Source of the DNA: Turneriella parva DSM 21527
Lineage (GTDB): Bacteria; Spirochaetota; Leptospiria; Turneriellales; Turneriellaceae
Assembly: GCF_000266885.1 (NCBI RefSeq)
Contig: NC_018020.1
Location: 186,001 to 250,000, forward strand
Length of the DNA stretch: 64,000 bases
Direction of reading: 5' to 3'
The position numbers were made by a program, and so were the translations under genes. Below the pieces are notes generated by a model. The model did no database searches and had not been told where the DNA came from. It was given only the letters and a program-made list of their open reading frames with translations. Numbering within the stretch: the stretch's first letter is position 1; each line of letters opens with the position of its first letter. Of the stretch, positions 16,978-26,186 are shown piece by piece.

Positions 16978-17442
16978 ATGCTGATGCCCGCAAACCCTCT
17001 GATGTCTCACCAGAATGCGCCGAGCGCAGTGCTGCTGATTCGTGGCGGGCGCATTGCGGCGTCGATGCTTGAAGGCAAACTCTCGAAACTGGGCCTGACA
17101 GTGCCCTATGCAACAATTCTGACCGCCCTTCTCGAACACGGCTCGAAATCGGCCACCGACCTCTGCATTCTCACGATGCGTGAGCGCGCGAACATGAGTG
17201 TACTTTTGGGCAAGCTCAGAAAAATCGAATACGTTTCTGAAACACCCAACCCACTCGACGCGCGCAGCCAGTTAATATCGCTCACCGAAAAGGGCCGCGA
17301 ACTCGCCGTCGAATGCCGCCAGGTGACGAATGAAGTCTCTGAAATCATCGACAACTTTTTGCAGTCGCAGAGCGAAGACCCTCAGAAGTTCAAGGGAGCA
17401 CTCAGCGAATTTCTCGGCAAGTTTCATTCATTGTACGTATAA
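16978..17442 (+). CDS. MarR-family transcriptional regulator
   Basis: Winged-helix dimeric regulator, 154 residues; an ATG eight codons later is an alternative start. The pattern VPYATILTALLEHGSKSATDLCILTMRERANMSVLLGKLRKIEYVSETPNPLDARSQLISLTEKGRELAVECRQ contains the recognition helix and the wing (DARSQLISLTEKG), as in MarR. It is in one operon with the PstS-like gene. The operator-like AATTAACT sites upstream of this operon, of exbBD-tonB and of the receptor make it the best candidate regulator of the block (inference). It converges with and overlaps the next gene by 19 bp. Confidence 0.88.
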   Translation: MLMPANPLMSHQNAPSAVLLIRGGRIAASMLEGKLSKLGLTVPYATILTALLEHGSKSATDLCILTMRERANMSVLLGKLRKIEYVSETPNPLDARSQLISLTEKGRELAVECRQVTNEVSEIIDNFLQSQSEDPQKFKGALSEFLGKFHSLYV

Positions 17443-18263
17443 ACCAGCAGCGCCCTCCCTTTGTGCTTACCGCTCATTGCCCGGTCGCGCACTGCCTTCA
17501 CTGCGCGCGCCATATAGGTTGTGTCGATGGTTATCTGCCAGAGCGTACTGTATTCGGCCGCGATCACTTTAAGTTCATCGGTCGTGCTGGCAAAGCCTGA
17601 AAATACATAGTCGTTCAGAAGCTCAAACCGTGATTCATGTTCAGGCGCCAAAAGATGGATTGCCCGCTCAATTGCGGCTGCATTCTCGAGCACAGCAACT
17701 CCGCAGATTTTCTGGTTCTCGTGCGCAGCCTGCAAGAAACCCGCGCAGGTCGTGCCGGTCGCGCAGGCGATAAAGACATGCTCAAACCCAGACGCCTCGC
17801 GCGCCCAGTCTTTGACTCCCGTGACGCCCTCTGCGCCGAGGCCGCCTTCGGGCACAAAGACTGCCTCGCGCCATGGCGCATCGGGCACCAGAGCCGCGCG
17901 GTCAGCGGTCGACACCGCCTCACGCAGCTCACGGTATGCCGCGCGGGATACAAAAGATAAATCCACCCCCTGATCGAGAGCAAAGCGAAGCTCGGCCGAA
18001 TGCCTCGTGTAATCTCTAAGCTCGTCGCCGCGAATGATCGCATGCGCCCGCAGCTGTTCGCGCCGGCTGAGTGCGGCGAATGCACGCAGGTGGTTTGAAT
18101 GCGCCCCGGCCATGGTGATGAGCGTACCAGTCGACCGTCGTTTTGCGCTTTCAAGATAACCGCGCAGTTTATGAAATTTGTTACCGCCAAGGTGCGGCGC
18201 CGTTTCATTTGACTTCAAAAGCCATAGGTCGAGGCCCCATGGGTTGGGCAGCTGCAACAGCAT
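17424..18263 (-). CDS. PLP-dependent enzyme of the ACC deaminase / D-cysteine desulfhydrase type
   Basis: Fold-type II PLP enzyme, 279 residues, somewhat shorter than the usual 330. The PLP Lys is in LGGNKFHKLRGYL. LITMAGAHSNHLRAFAALSRR corresponds to the GGIQSNHARATAAA region, and FVPEGGLGAEGVTGVKDWARE together with FIACATGTTCAGFLQAA corresponds to the phosphate-binding loops. Substrate cannot be told: 1-aminocyclopropane-1-carboxylate, D-cysteine and other D-amino acids are all possible. Its 3' end overlaps marR in convergent orientation. Confidence 0.82.
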   Translation of the reverse strand: MLLQLPNPWGLDLWLLKSNETAPHLGGNKFHKLRGYLESAKRRSTGTLITMAGAHSNHLRAFAALSRREQLRAHAIIRGDELRDYTRHSAELRFALDQGVDLSFVSRAAYRELREAVSTADRAALVPDAPWREAVFVPEGGLGAEGVTGVKDWAREASGFEHVFIACATGTTCAGFLQAAHENQKICGVAVLENAAAIERAIHLLAPEHESRFELLNDYVFSGFASTTDELKVIAAEYSTLWQITIDTTYMARAVKAVRDRAMSGKHKGRALLVYTYNE

Positions 18264-18351
18264 GGGCCACCGCAGGCAAAGCTTTCAGGCTGCAGTTAAA
18301 AATCATATTATGGCTTTTCGGCGTGTCTCGTGAGCAGAGCCGTGCCTTTGT

Positions 18352-19137
18352 ATGCGCACCGCACTAAAGACACTGCTTTTTGCCACGACCTTCGCGGCGT
18401 CTGCGCAGAAAGTAGCCCCCGAATCAGCCTATGAGAAGGCGCTCGCGTACTTTGAACAGAAGAACTTTGACGCCTGCATCACCGCGATTCGCCCAGCAAT
18501 AAAAGACCCTTCGACAAGCTCAGGGCAGGCGCAACTCAGGGTGCTCGTCGCCCATTGCCACGCAGGCAAGAAAAACTATGCCGATGCCATCGCACACCTG
18601 CGCATCGTTGCCGATGAAAACGAGGCCCGCACCGACGTGCGCGAAGATATTGTCGCTCTGCTGCTGGCGCAGGGCAAATACCGTGAGGCGCGTAAGGTCG
18701 GTTACCGCTACGCCGCGGCCATGAAAGAAGACGGCAAGCCTGTTCCCGCCGCACTCACGCTCAATGTGGCACGCGCCGAACTCGGTTATGGCAAACCTTC
18801 TGCAGCGCTGAGTCTCGCGCGAGAAGCAAAGCAGAGCGACAATGCAGAGATCAAGTACGGGGGATTAATCACCGAGACGCGCGCGCTGATCGCGCTCGGC
18901 AACCTCGCCGAAGCAGACATCGCGCTGAGTTATGCCGAGTCTATGCGCGACGCAGATGTGCACGCAATGTTGCGTGCCAATATTGCTGAACTGCAATGGG
19001 CGCAGCAGAAGTTTCCCGAAGATAAGCGCGCCGATGTGGTGGCAGCCTACGAGAAGCTAGGTCGCTCAGAAAATACGGAAATCAAAACAGCGGCAACACG
19101 CAACCTTGAACGTGTCAAAGCCATCAAAGCGCCTTGA
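18352..19137 (+). CDS. Secreted TPR-repeat protein
   Basis: 261 residues with an N-terminal signal-like segment (MRTALKTLLFATTFAASAQ). The rest is helical TPR-like repeats (YEKALAYFEQKNFDACITAIRPAI; LRVLVAHCHAGKKNYADAIAHLRIVADENE; VALLLAQGKYREARKVGYRYA). No enzymatic domain. The peptide DPSTSSGQAQ near residue 55 comes from a short dispersed repeat inserted in frame between two helices. The stop overlaps the TTG start of mtaB, so the two are translationally coupled. Confidence 0.8.
   Translation: MRTALKTLLFATTFAASAQKVAPESAYEKALAYFEQKNFDACITAIRPAIKDPSTSSGQAQLRVLVAHCHAGKKNYADAIAHLRIVADENEARTDVREDIVALLLAQGKYREARKVGYRYAAAMKEDGKPVPAALTLNVARAELGYGKPSAALSLAREAKQSDNAEIKYGGLITETRALIALGNLAEADIALSYAESMRDADVHAMLRANIAELQWAQQKFPEDKRADVVAAYEKLGRSENTEIKTAATRNLERVKAIKAP
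18507..18530. repeat. CCTTCGACAAGCTCAGG-type dispersed repeat inside a coding region
   Basis: CCCTTCGACAAGCTCAGGG is an imperfect palindrome of a kind scattered in many bacterial genomes. Its in-frame translation PSTSSGQA is a recognisable signature (recalled, not searched). Related sequences occur at 36102-36155 and, inverted, at 36200-36226. Confidence 0.65.
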
Positions 19138-20531
19138 ATCAACTAAATCAAAATATTTCTGCCGGCGCAAAAACTGCTCTCGGCACCAAGAGCGACCTGG
19201 TGTCGCGTGCCGAGGACGTCCATCCAAGGACTGCCCTAATCCATTTCGGCTGCAGGCTGAACCAGTTCGAAAGCGACGGCATCAAGGCAAACCTTGAAGA
19301 CAATGCGCACACGCTGACGCAGAATCTGCGAGAGGCAGATTTTGTCGTCGTGAATACCTGCACGGTCACCAACAAGGCAGATTACAAGAACCGTGCGGCG
19401 ATTCGCCGCGCGCACCGCCTCAACCCTCTTGCGAAAATCGTGGTGACAGGTTGTTATGCGACAACCGATGCCGAAGAGCTGCGGTCGCTGCCTGGCGTCT
19501 ACCGGGTTGTCTCGAACGACCAGAAACACCGTATTGCAGAAGTTATCGCCGGCGGTGAGGCAGATAGCTCAAACAACCGCTTCTTTTTTTCGTCGCGCCA
19601 CGATTTCAAGAGCCGCGCGACGCTCAAGATTCAAGACGGCTGCAACAAGAGCTGCAGCTACTGCAAAATTCCGCAGGCGCGGGGGCGCGGTGTTTCGCGC
19701 GACACGCAGAACACGCTTGATACGGCGCGCGAACTCATCGACGCTGGCTTTGGCGAACTCGTGCTCACAGGCGTCAACATCGGCTGGTTCAACGATAACG
19801 GCACGGGTTTTCACGCGCTCGTTGAACAGATTCTGAATTTGCCCGGCGATTTTCAGCTGCGTATAAGCTCCATAGAACCCGGCGATGTCGACGAAAGATT
19901 CGCGGCATTTTTTGAGCACCCGAAGATGGCAAAATTTCTGCATATTCCGCTGCAGTCGGGTTCAAAGTTCGTTCTGCGCACGATGCGCCGGGGGTACACC
20001 CCCGACAACTTCATGCGCCGCATCGAGAAGGTTCGCGTGCTCTGCCCCGATGTGCACATCGGTACCGATGTGATTGTCGGCTTTCCCTCAGAGGGTGACG
20101 CCGAGTTCGCAGAGACGCTGGCATTCTGCCGCGAGGCTGATTTTGCCAACATTCATATTTTCCCGTTTTCAAAGCGGCGCAACACACCGATCGTCGATTG
20201 GCTGTTGCGGCGGCAAGGCAGTGCGCCCGCAACCCGGCGCGAATACAAAGAAATTCACGGGGCAGTTATTCGCGAACGTGCGGCAGAACTTTCGCGCTTA
20301 AAGAAGTCGATGGCCGACGCCTATATCGCGCGCATGTCTGGCAAAACCTTTGCGGCTATCGCCGAACGTATTGAGACTGACACGGTTCATTTTCTGACAG
20401 AAAATTATCTGCGTGGCGTCATGCCGCTCTCTGAAATGCCGAGCCTAAGGCGCGGCCAGCGCTTCTTCATCGAGTGGTCGGCCCAACGGCTCGCCCCTGA
20501 AAAAAGCCTGCGCGAACGTATCACTCTTTGA
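19134..20531 (+). CDS. mtaB: tRNA N6-threonylcarbamoyladenosine (t6A37) methylthiotransferase
   Basis: Radical-SAM enzyme of the MiaB/RimO family converting t6A37 to ms2t6A37 in tRNA. 465 residues from a TTG that overlaps the previous stop; a slightly later GTG is also possible. The UPF0004 domain starts IHFGCRLNQFESDGIK, with further cluster cysteines in VVNTCTVTNKADYKNR and VVTGCYATT. The radical-SAM motif is CNKSCSYCKIPQARGRG (CxxxCxxC). GVNIGWFNDNG and LHIPLQSGSKFVLRTMRRGYT follow. A C-terminal TRAM-like domain is present. The GCRLNQFE signature favours MtaB over MiaB. Confidence 0.9.
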   Translation: MNQLNQNISAGAKTALGTKSDLVSRAEDVHPRTALIHFGCRLNQFESDGIKANLEDNAHTLTQNLREADFVVVNTCTVTNKADYKNRAAIRRAHRLNPLAKIVVTGCYATTDAEELRSLPGVYRVVSNDQKHRIAEVIAGGEADSSNNRFFFSSRHDFKSRATLKIQDGCNKSCSYCKIPQARGRGVSRDTQNTLDTARELIDAGFGELVLTGVNIGWFNDNGTGFHALVEQILNLPGDFQLRISSIEPGDVDERFAAFFEHPKMAKFLHIPLQSGSKFVLRTMRRGYTPDNFMRRIEKVRVLCPDVHIGTDVIVGFPSEGDAEFAETLAFCREADFANIHIFPFSKRRNTPIVDWLLRRQGSAPATRREYKEIHGAVIRERAAELSRLKKSMADAYIARMSGKTFAAIAERIETDTVHFLTENYLRGVMPLSEMPSLRRGQRFFIEWSAQRLAPEKSLRERITL

Positions 20532-20536
20532 CGGTC

Positions 20537-20923
20537 ATGAAACTGCAACTCGGTCAGGTCGCGGTCGTCGTCGCCGATTATGGCGAGGCGATCAGCTTCT
20601 ACACCGAAAAACTTGGCTTTACTCTCACCGAAGATACGCAGCTCAGCGACACAAAACGCTGGGTCGTGGTGACTCCCCCGGGGTCTGCGTGCAGCGTGCT
20701 CATCGCCAAAGCCGTGACGCCTGAACAGCATGCAGCCATTGGCAACCAAACCGGCGGGCGGGTGTTTCTGTTTCTTTATACCGACGACATTGCCCGCGAT
20801 TTCAGAAACTTTTCAGAGCGGGGAGTTACGTTCGTGCGCGAACCGGCCGCGGCTGAATTCGGCACCGCCGCAGTTTTCAAAGACCTCTACGGCAACCTGT
20901 GGGATCTGATCGAACGCCACTAA
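20537..20923 (+). CDS. VOC (glyoxalase/bleomycin-resistance) family protein
   Basis: 128 residues with one VOC module: LGQVAVVVADYGEAISFYTEKLGFTLTED at the start and FKDLYGNLWDLIERH at the end, the usual beta-alpha-beta-beta-beta pairs. Metal ligands cannot be assigned with certainty; the C-terminal Glu in WDLIER is in the normal position, but the first strand has Gln where a His is often found. An ATG at 20537 is preferred to the TTG at 20528 that overlaps the mtaB stop. Substrate unknown. Confidence 0.8.
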   Translation: MKLQLGQVAVVVADYGEAISFYTEKLGFTLTEDTQLSDTKRWVVVTPPGSACSVLIAKAVTPEQHAAIGNQTGGRVFLFLYTDDIARDFRNFSERGVTFVREPAAAEFGTAAVFKDLYGNLWDLIERH

Positions 20924-20927
20924 AGCA

Positions 20928-21953
20928 TCAGAACTTTTTCATCAGGCCGACCTTGTCGCTGCGATGGTCTTTCGTGGCGCGCACGGTTTTTACCCATTCA
21001 TGATATTTCAGATTCGGCGGCGCGCGGTGAACCGAATCAGAGAAAGAATAGTTCTCTTCTTTCTTAAGTAATAAGTGCCCGAGCTCATGCAGCCATAACC
21101 AGGCAATCGCCTCTTCTTTTTCCGTCGCTGTGAGAGCGCCGCGCTCTGCTATAAAGAAAGGCGAATCTGACAAGAACGGATACGCTCCCAGCATGCCCGC
21201 GCCCTGGTAAGGCCGGTAGGCATTGTTCTCCACGAACGCACTCGTCACACCGCCGCGCGCGATAACATAGAGCGGCATGCCATTGTCTGCGCCGATGATG
21301 CCGACATTCGTCAGCACAAAGTCGAATTCTTTTTCACCTTGCAAGATTGTCGACCAATGGCCAAACGAATACCATGCCTCTTCTTGCCTGTTGGTGGCAC
21401 TGAGCAGGGGCCTGCCGGTCGCATTTTTTTCAGCATAGATCGACGTTAACTTCTGCAAGAACACCCGGCTCGCAGCCGCAGGGTCTGTGTCTTTACCCAG
21501 GTATTCTGCCAGCTTTTCAGTAGAGTGTTTCTTGAGTGCCGCCGCAATCGTTTCTGCCACAAGCGCGTCTCGGTTCGGCGCAAACCACGAAATCAGAAAG
21601 GCCACTGACGGAAAACGAATCGGTGTCTCAGCGAAACGCGGGCCCACAGCGGCAAAAAAATCTGCAATTGTTTGCTGCCGCGTTTCTGTTATCTTGAGAT
21701 CGAAACCATAGACGCGCCGCGCCAGCGCTTCGACGCTTGCATAGACACGCTGCCTGCCAGCGACATCGAGAGTTGGTAAATGCGGATTTTCAACGTATGC
21801 AACATTCAGTTGAACAGGTATGTTCTTCTGTACCACCCGCAATTCTGGCAACGCTTCAAGATAGGCGTCATAAGCAGCCTCTTCTTTTTTCAAATCGACT
21901 GGCTTCTTGCATGCGGCAAAGGCAAGAACTGTCAGTAAGAGATAGCGTTGCAT
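20928..21953 (-). CDS. Predicted zincin-like lipoprotein
   Basis: 341 residues with a lipoprotein signal (MQRYLLLTVLAFAAC, Cys15). Near residue 289 is WLWLHELGHLLLKK, the HExxH-type metal site of zinc metallopeptidases, followed by NYSFSDSVHRAPPNLKYHEWV, whose His or Glu residues might supply the third ligand. The rest is not recognised. Mixed alpha/beta with helical N-terminal half. A periplasmic metalloprotease role is inference from the motif alone. Confidence 0.65.
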   Translation of the reverse strand: MQRYLLLTVLAFAACKKPVDLKKEEAAYDAYLEALPELRVVQKNIPVQLNVAYVENPHLPTLDVAGRQRVYASVEALARRVYGFDLKITETRQQTIADFFAAVGPRFAETPIRFPSVAFLISWFAPNRDALVAETIAAALKKHSTEKLAEYLGKDTDPAAASRVFLQKLTSIYAEKNATGRPLLSATNRQEEAWYSFGHWSTILQGEKEFDFVLTNVGIIGADNGMPLYVIARGGVTSAFVENNAYRPYQGAGMLGAYPFLSDSPFFIAERGALTATEKEEAIAWLWLHELGHLLLKKEENYSFSDSVHRAPPNLKYHEWVKTVRATKDHRSDKVGLMKKF

Positions 21954-22040
21954 GGGGCTGTCTACAAAGTTGCTCCGGAGACGAAAACGCTAAATTTATC
22001 TTCGTACGCATAACGCGGCGCGCCATCAGGCCAAGCGACA

Positions 22041-24362
22041 CTACGTGAGATTCTGCAGCAGCACACGTACCGGGCTTTTCAGATCGTCTGGCAGGTCGGC
22101 GTCGCCATCGGTTTTGGCATCCCAAACCCCGATACAAGACGGGCAGCCGGCCTCACAGCTGCATTGTTCAACCGTCTGCCGCGCGAGCGCAAAGAGCGCG
22201 TCGTAGTTGCTGACCAGCTTGTGCGAAAGCCCCACCCCACCGGGATAATTGTCGTGAAAGATGATGGCATGGTCGCCAAAATGCACGTCGCGGTAACTTG
22301 ACGAGACAGAAATATCACGGCGGTCGCAGAGCGCCACGAGCGGCGCCAGCTGCCGCAAAAGGTAAGCGAACCGGGTGAGCAGCGCGCTCATGAAATTCGC
22401 GGGTATTTGTGGCAATGCCTCGGGCAAAATATCAAGCCACGCGCCCTGTGTATGCATTTCAATTTCAGGCGTGTGTATCTGCCCCCAACCCAGATTTTCT
22501 GAAGTTTCAATCTTGATCTTCTTATAGAGGTATGCCTGTCGGCGCAGCGTAACCTCGCCCCAATGCTGCGTCAGTTTTTTTTCGGTACGCTTCTCGTCGA
22601 GATGCAGAATACTGCGGTGCACCTTTTCATGTGCATCGGTGTAATAATCTGATTTAACTTCAGTGACTTCAGCACGGCGCTCATCCCACTTGAGAATATT
22701 CACATAATAGTGCCGGCCCGCATGCATATAAATTGCTTCGTCATGAATAAAGAGCGGCGCCGAGAACAGATCAATCTCGCCGATTACCTTTTCATTGCCC
22801 GCGTGAGTTTTATCGACAATGACAAAGTTGTCGGTCGCAGCAGAGCGCAGCGACACATTGGCAGCCGGGTACGTGTCACTCGTCCAGAAATAGGTGCCAC
22901 CTTTTTCGAGCACGACCCGCTCTTCAACAAGGTTATCCATGAACTGATCCACCGGGTACTCGCCGAACTTGTCGCCCTGCTGAAAGCGCAGCTCGTACGC
23001 GGCGCATTTAATCTGATCTTGATAGATAAGAAGATTGTCGGGGTTCACAATCGCCGCTTCGCCTTTACTTTCAAACAGATAGTCAGGGTTGCGCATCAGG
23101 TATTGATCGAGCGCCGAAGGCGAGGCAATCAGCACCGCGAGCGACGGTTCTTTTTTTCTGCCCGCGCGGCCGAACTGCTGGTAGAGCGAGCTCATGCGCC
23201 CGGGGTAACCTATCGATATGACGGCGTTTAATGCCCCTATGTCTATGCCCAGTTCAAGCGCATTCGTCGACACGACACCCAGCGTCGTGCCTTCGCGCAG
23301 CGAACGTTCAACCTGCCGGCGTTCGAGCGGCAGAAAACCACCCCTGTAACCACGCACCTTGCGCGCAAGACTTTCGGGCAACCGCGAGCGCAAGAACTCG
23401 GTCAGAATTTCGACGCGGTTGCGCGAGCGCGCGAAAAATATCGTCGGTATGTTATTGCGAATAAGCCCCGAACCGATGCGCGCCGCAGCCTTATAAGGCG
23501 ACTCAGCAATTTGCAATTTTTCGTAAAAAGGCGGATCGTAAAAGAGAAAATATTTTCTGCCCTCGGGCGCGCCCGATTCTGTGATCGCGTTAAACTCACG
23601 GCCCGACAACTGGTTGGCCAGTTCTGCAGGGTTCGCTATGGTTGCCGAGCAGAATATATAGCGTGGGCCACGCGACATGGAGGTCGCAGGGTCGCCGGAG
23701 CCAGGGATGGCGGTAAGGCGACTGGGCTTGTAATGTTCGAGCAGGCGGTTGAGTCGCCGCAGCACATTCGCCACATGCGAGCCAAAGACGCCGATGTAGG
23801 TGTGCATTTCATCGATGACAATCGTCTCGAGGTTCTCAAAAAATGACTTCCAGATTGTGTGGTGCGGCATGATACCCGAGTGCAGCATGTCGGGGTTCGT
23901 GAGAATAAAATCACCGGCCTTTCTGACCGCGCGCCGCTCTTCTTCAGGGGTATCACCGTCAAAAGTGTTCACGTTCCACGACATGCCGAGCGCATCGGCA
24001 TAACCCCGGTAGGCAGCGAGCTGGTCTTGCGCGAGCGCCTTGGTCGGAAACATAAACAGGTGCTTGCCATTCGGGTTTTTGAGTTTTGAATGCAGAATCG
24101 GCAGAAGGTAACAGAGCGTTTTGCCCGAAGCTGTCGGCGTGGTGACGACAAAGTCTTGCTGTGCGAGATAAAGCTCTACGGCCTGCTGCTGGTGCGAATA
24201 GAGTTTCTCTATCCCCCTTTCTTTTAAGACCCGGCGAAGCTCGGGCCCTAGTGCCTTGGGTATTTCTGCGAATTTTGCGGCTTTTTCGGGCCGCTCAATG
24301 AGTGCACGAATATTTGCCGACTCACTCCTGCGCAGCGAGTCGAGGTATTGTTCAAGATTCAT
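22041..24362 (-). CDS. mrfA: DEAD/DEAH-box helicase of the MrfA/YprA family
   Basis: Superfamily 2 helicase, 773 residues; in Bacillus MrfA works in repair of mitomycin-type damage. Motifs: the Q region (YSHQQQAVELYLAQQDFVVTTPTASGKTLCYLLPIL), motif II VIDEMHTY, motif III FCSATIANP, motif V VVSTNALELGIDIG and motif VI QQFGRAGRKKEPSLAVLIA. The C-terminal DUF1998-like part ends in a cysteine cluster (CSCEAGCPSCIGVWDAKTDG), the metal site of this family. Start overlaps the stop of the upstream AstE-like gene (ATGA), so they are coupled. Confidence 0.9.
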   Translation of the reverse strand: MNLEQYLDSLRRSESANIRALIERPEKAAKFAEIPKALGPELRRVLKERGIEKLYSHQQQAVELYLAQQDFVVTTPTASGKTLCYLLPILHSKLKNPNGKHLFMFPTKALAQDQLAAYRGYADALGMSWNVNTFDGDTPEEERRAVRKAGDFILTNPDMLHSGIMPHHTIWKSFFENLETIVIDEMHTYIGVFGSHVANVLRRLNRLLEHYKPSRLTAIPGSGDPATSMSRGPRYIFCSATIANPAELANQLSGREFNAITESGAPEGRKYFLFYDPPFYEKLQIAESPYKAAARIGSGLIRNNIPTIFFARSRNRVEILTEFLRSRLPESLARKVRGYRGGFLPLERRQVERSLREGTTLGVVSTNALELGIDIGALNAVISIGYPGRMSSLYQQFGRAGRKKEPSLAVLIASPSALDQYLMRNPDYLFESKGEAAIVNPDNLLIYQDQIKCAAYELRFQQGDKFGEYPVDQFMDNLVEERVVLEKGGTYFWTSDTYPAANVSLRSAATDNFVIVDKTHAGNEKVIGEIDLFSAPLFIHDEAIYMHAGRHYYVNILKWDERRAEVTEVKSDYYTDAHEKVHRSILHLDEKRTEKKLTQHWGEVTLRRQAYLYKKIKIETSENLGWGQIHTPEIEMHTQGAWLDILPEALPQIPANFMSALLTRFAYLLRQLAPLVALCDRRDISVSSSYRDVHFGDHAIIFHDNYPGGVGLSHKLVSNYDALFALARQTVEQCSCEAGCPSCIGVWDAKTDGDADLPDDLKSPVRVLLQNLT

Positions 24363-25396
24363 AGTTCTTTGAAGTCATAAGCAATATGAAACAACGCGCG
24401 GCCGGGCACGACCTGAGGGTGAAGGTGCATGCCGAGAATGAACCCTGTCTGTTCTGAAAGAATTTCTGCACGGCGCTCGCCAAAAAGATCGGTGATAAAA
24501 CCGAGCGGCTGCCCTACAGCGACGCGTTCACCAGGTGCAACCTGCGGCATAAACAGCCCGGCGTGCGTTGCGCGCTGCCACACCGCTTTGCGGTAATACC
24601 CGGTCGGATGGTCGGGGACGCCAATTTCAGTATCAAAACGCGCAGAGACTTCAGCCAGCACACCGCGGTCGATCGATTCGAGTGAGACCAGAATCTGCAG
24701 AAGCAGGCGCAAACCACGCCGCAGAATGTCTTTTTCGAACCGACCGGTTTCACCGGCTTCAATCAGAAACACCGGCTTACCTACTTTGCCCGCCTCTTTG
24801 CGCAACGAGCCTGCGACGCCCGAACTTGTCAATACCACCTGACCTTCAAGATTTCGTGCCCACTCGCGCATCGTTTCATCTTTCATGTTACCGCGCAGGT
24901 GCGGAAAGTTCCAGCGGTTATAGCTGCCCGAATGCACGTCAACGATGTAGTCGGCCTGCGCGACGAAATTCGTCCACAAGAAGTGCGCCAGCCGCGCGCC
25001 CTCAGAGCCGTCTTTGAGCCCGGGAAACATGCGGTTGAGGTCGCGGCGGTCGGGCAGATAGCGCGAGTGGTTGGCGTAACCCATGAGGTTCGCCACCGGC
25101 ACCAGGCAAAGCGACCCGTTGATCTCTGTGCCCTGCAAAAGGTTCGCGAGTTCGTGCAGCATGCGCACGCCGTTGAGTTCGTCGCCGTGAATGGCAGCAA
25201 TGATCGTTACTTTGCGGCCTGGTTTCGCCCCGTGCGCAAAGAGGTAGGGCATCAGCCACGAACGCTGCGAGCCATCTTCTTCAAAGGGAATAAAATTTTT
25301 CAGCCATTCGCCGGGTGCGAGCGCGGCGGCAAGTTCTGAGGGCGAATGCACTCTCGGCGCACGCTGACCGGGCATATTTGCGTCAAATGCTCCCAT
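24359..25396 (-). CDS. Succinylglutamate desuccinylase/aspartoacylase-family protein
   Basis: Zinc-dependent carboxypeptidase-like (M14 clan) deacylase, 345 residues from the ATG at 25394-25396; the open frame continues 27 hydrophobic codons upstream without a convincing start context. Zinc ligands are visible in ITIIAAIHGDELNGVRML-type sequence (HGDE) and in YIVDVHSGSYNRW. LVPVANLMGYANHSRYLPDRRDLNRMFPG is the family's substrate pocket. GETGRFEKDILRRGLRLLLQ follows. The C-terminal domain (FMPQVAPGERVAVGQPLGFITDLFGE) is barrel-sandwich-like. Acyl substrate not evident. Confidence 0.85.
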   Translation of the reverse strand: MGAFDANMPGQRAPRVHSPSELAAALAPGEWLKNFIPFEEDGSQRSWLMPYLFAHGAKPGRKVTIIAAIHGDELNGVRMLHELANLLQGTEINGSLCLVPVANLMGYANHSRYLPDRRDLNRMFPGLKDGSEGARLAHFLWTNFVAQADYIVDVHSGSYNRWNFPHLRGNMKDETMREWARNLEGQVVLTSSGVAGSLRKEAGKVGKPVFLIEAGETGRFEKDILRRGLRLLLQILVSLESIDRGVLAEVSARFDTEIGVPDHPTGYYRKAVWQRATHAGLFMPQVAPGERVAVGQPLGFITDLFGERRAEILSEQTGFILGMHLHPQVVPGRALFHIAYDFKEL

Positions 25397-25454
25397 TTTT
25401 GATCCCAAAATTATGTCTCTTACAGGCAGCAAGGCTGGCAAGACAAGCACTAAA

Positions 25455-25481
25455 CCATTTGCCCTCGGCGCGGGCAAATGG
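25455..25481. other. Hairpin in the divergent intergenic region
   Basis: CCATTTGCCC and GGGCAAATGG form a perfect 10-bp stem around a 7-nt loop between the leftward AstE-like gene and the rightward beta-barrel gene. Role unknown. Confidence 0.5.
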
Positions 25482-25534
25482 GGCGCAAGAAAATAAGTTT
25501 GACCGCGGCGCCCGATATGTACGTCTAAACACTA

Positions 25535-26146
25535 ATGAAAAAACTTAAACTTATCGCCATAATGGCAGTTCTGTTGGGCGCCGCCGCGCCCGCGTTTTCA
25601 ATCGCACAGCTTGGTGTGCAAGGCAACTACACCAGCCTGACATTCGATTCGTCGACTTCTTCGGGTTCCGTTTCGAATAAATACTCAGGTGTTGGCTTTG
25701 GTGCCTTTGCACGCTTCACCGCAGGCATTCCACTCCTGATTACTTTTGGCGCGGGTCCCTTCATGGATTACGGCACTATCAAGGGTGGCCCTGCGACCGC
25801 CCCCGAATCGACGCACCTTCGCGTTGGCGGTGAATTGGTCGTCTACGCAGATGTCGTTGGCAATATTATAGGCGTAGTACCATACGGTCGATTTGGTTAC
25901 GGCTACGAGGGCAACTCAACAAAAACAACTATTGGTACGGTAACCACAGATTATCTCTACTACGGCAGCACGGGCCACACCCTGTTCGGTCTGACGCTCA
26001 AGGTCCTGCCCCTAATTTACGTTTTTGCTGAGGGTGGCATTCAATGGAGTTCTTTAACAGTTCCGAGCGAAATCAAGGCACTTGGAGTCTCTGATGTAAG
26101 CACAACCGGCTGGCGCGCGTCGATCGGCGCAATGCTCTGGATCTAA
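25535..26146 (+). CDS. Small outer-membrane beta-barrel protein
   Basis: 203 residues. Signal peptide MKKLKLIAIMAVLLGAAAPAFS, then alternating strands rich in Gly and aromatics (AQLGVQGNYTSLTFDSS, GVGFGAFARFTAGIPLLITFGAGPFMDYG, LRVGGELVVYADVVGNIIGVVPYGRFGYGYEG) ending WRASIGAMLWI. About eight strands can be drawn, as in OmpA/OmpX-size barrels. No named family recognised. Confidence 0.72.
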   Translation: MKKLKLIAIMAVLLGAAAPAFSIAQLGVQGNYTSLTFDSSTSSGSVSNKYSGVGFGAFARFTAGIPLLITFGAGPFMDYGTIKGGPATAPESTHLRVGGELVVYADVVGNIIGVVPYGRFGYGYEGNSTKTTIGTVTTDYLYYGSTGHTLFGLTLKVLPLIYVFAEGGIQWSSLTVPSEIKALGVSDVSTTGWRASIGAMLWI

Positions 26147-26156
26147 AAGTTCAAAC

Positions 26157-26186
26157 CAGGTAGGGTCGCGCATGCGACTCTACCTG
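26157..26186 (+). promoter_or_regulatory. Hairpin enclosing the start codon of the YciO-like gene
   Basis: CAGGTAGGGTCGC pairs with GCGACTCTACCTG (one G-T pair), and the loop GCAT contains the first bases of the ATG at 26172. The AGG and GGG stretches that could serve as ribosome-binding site lie in the left arm. This would mask initiation when folded. Confidence 0.45.
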
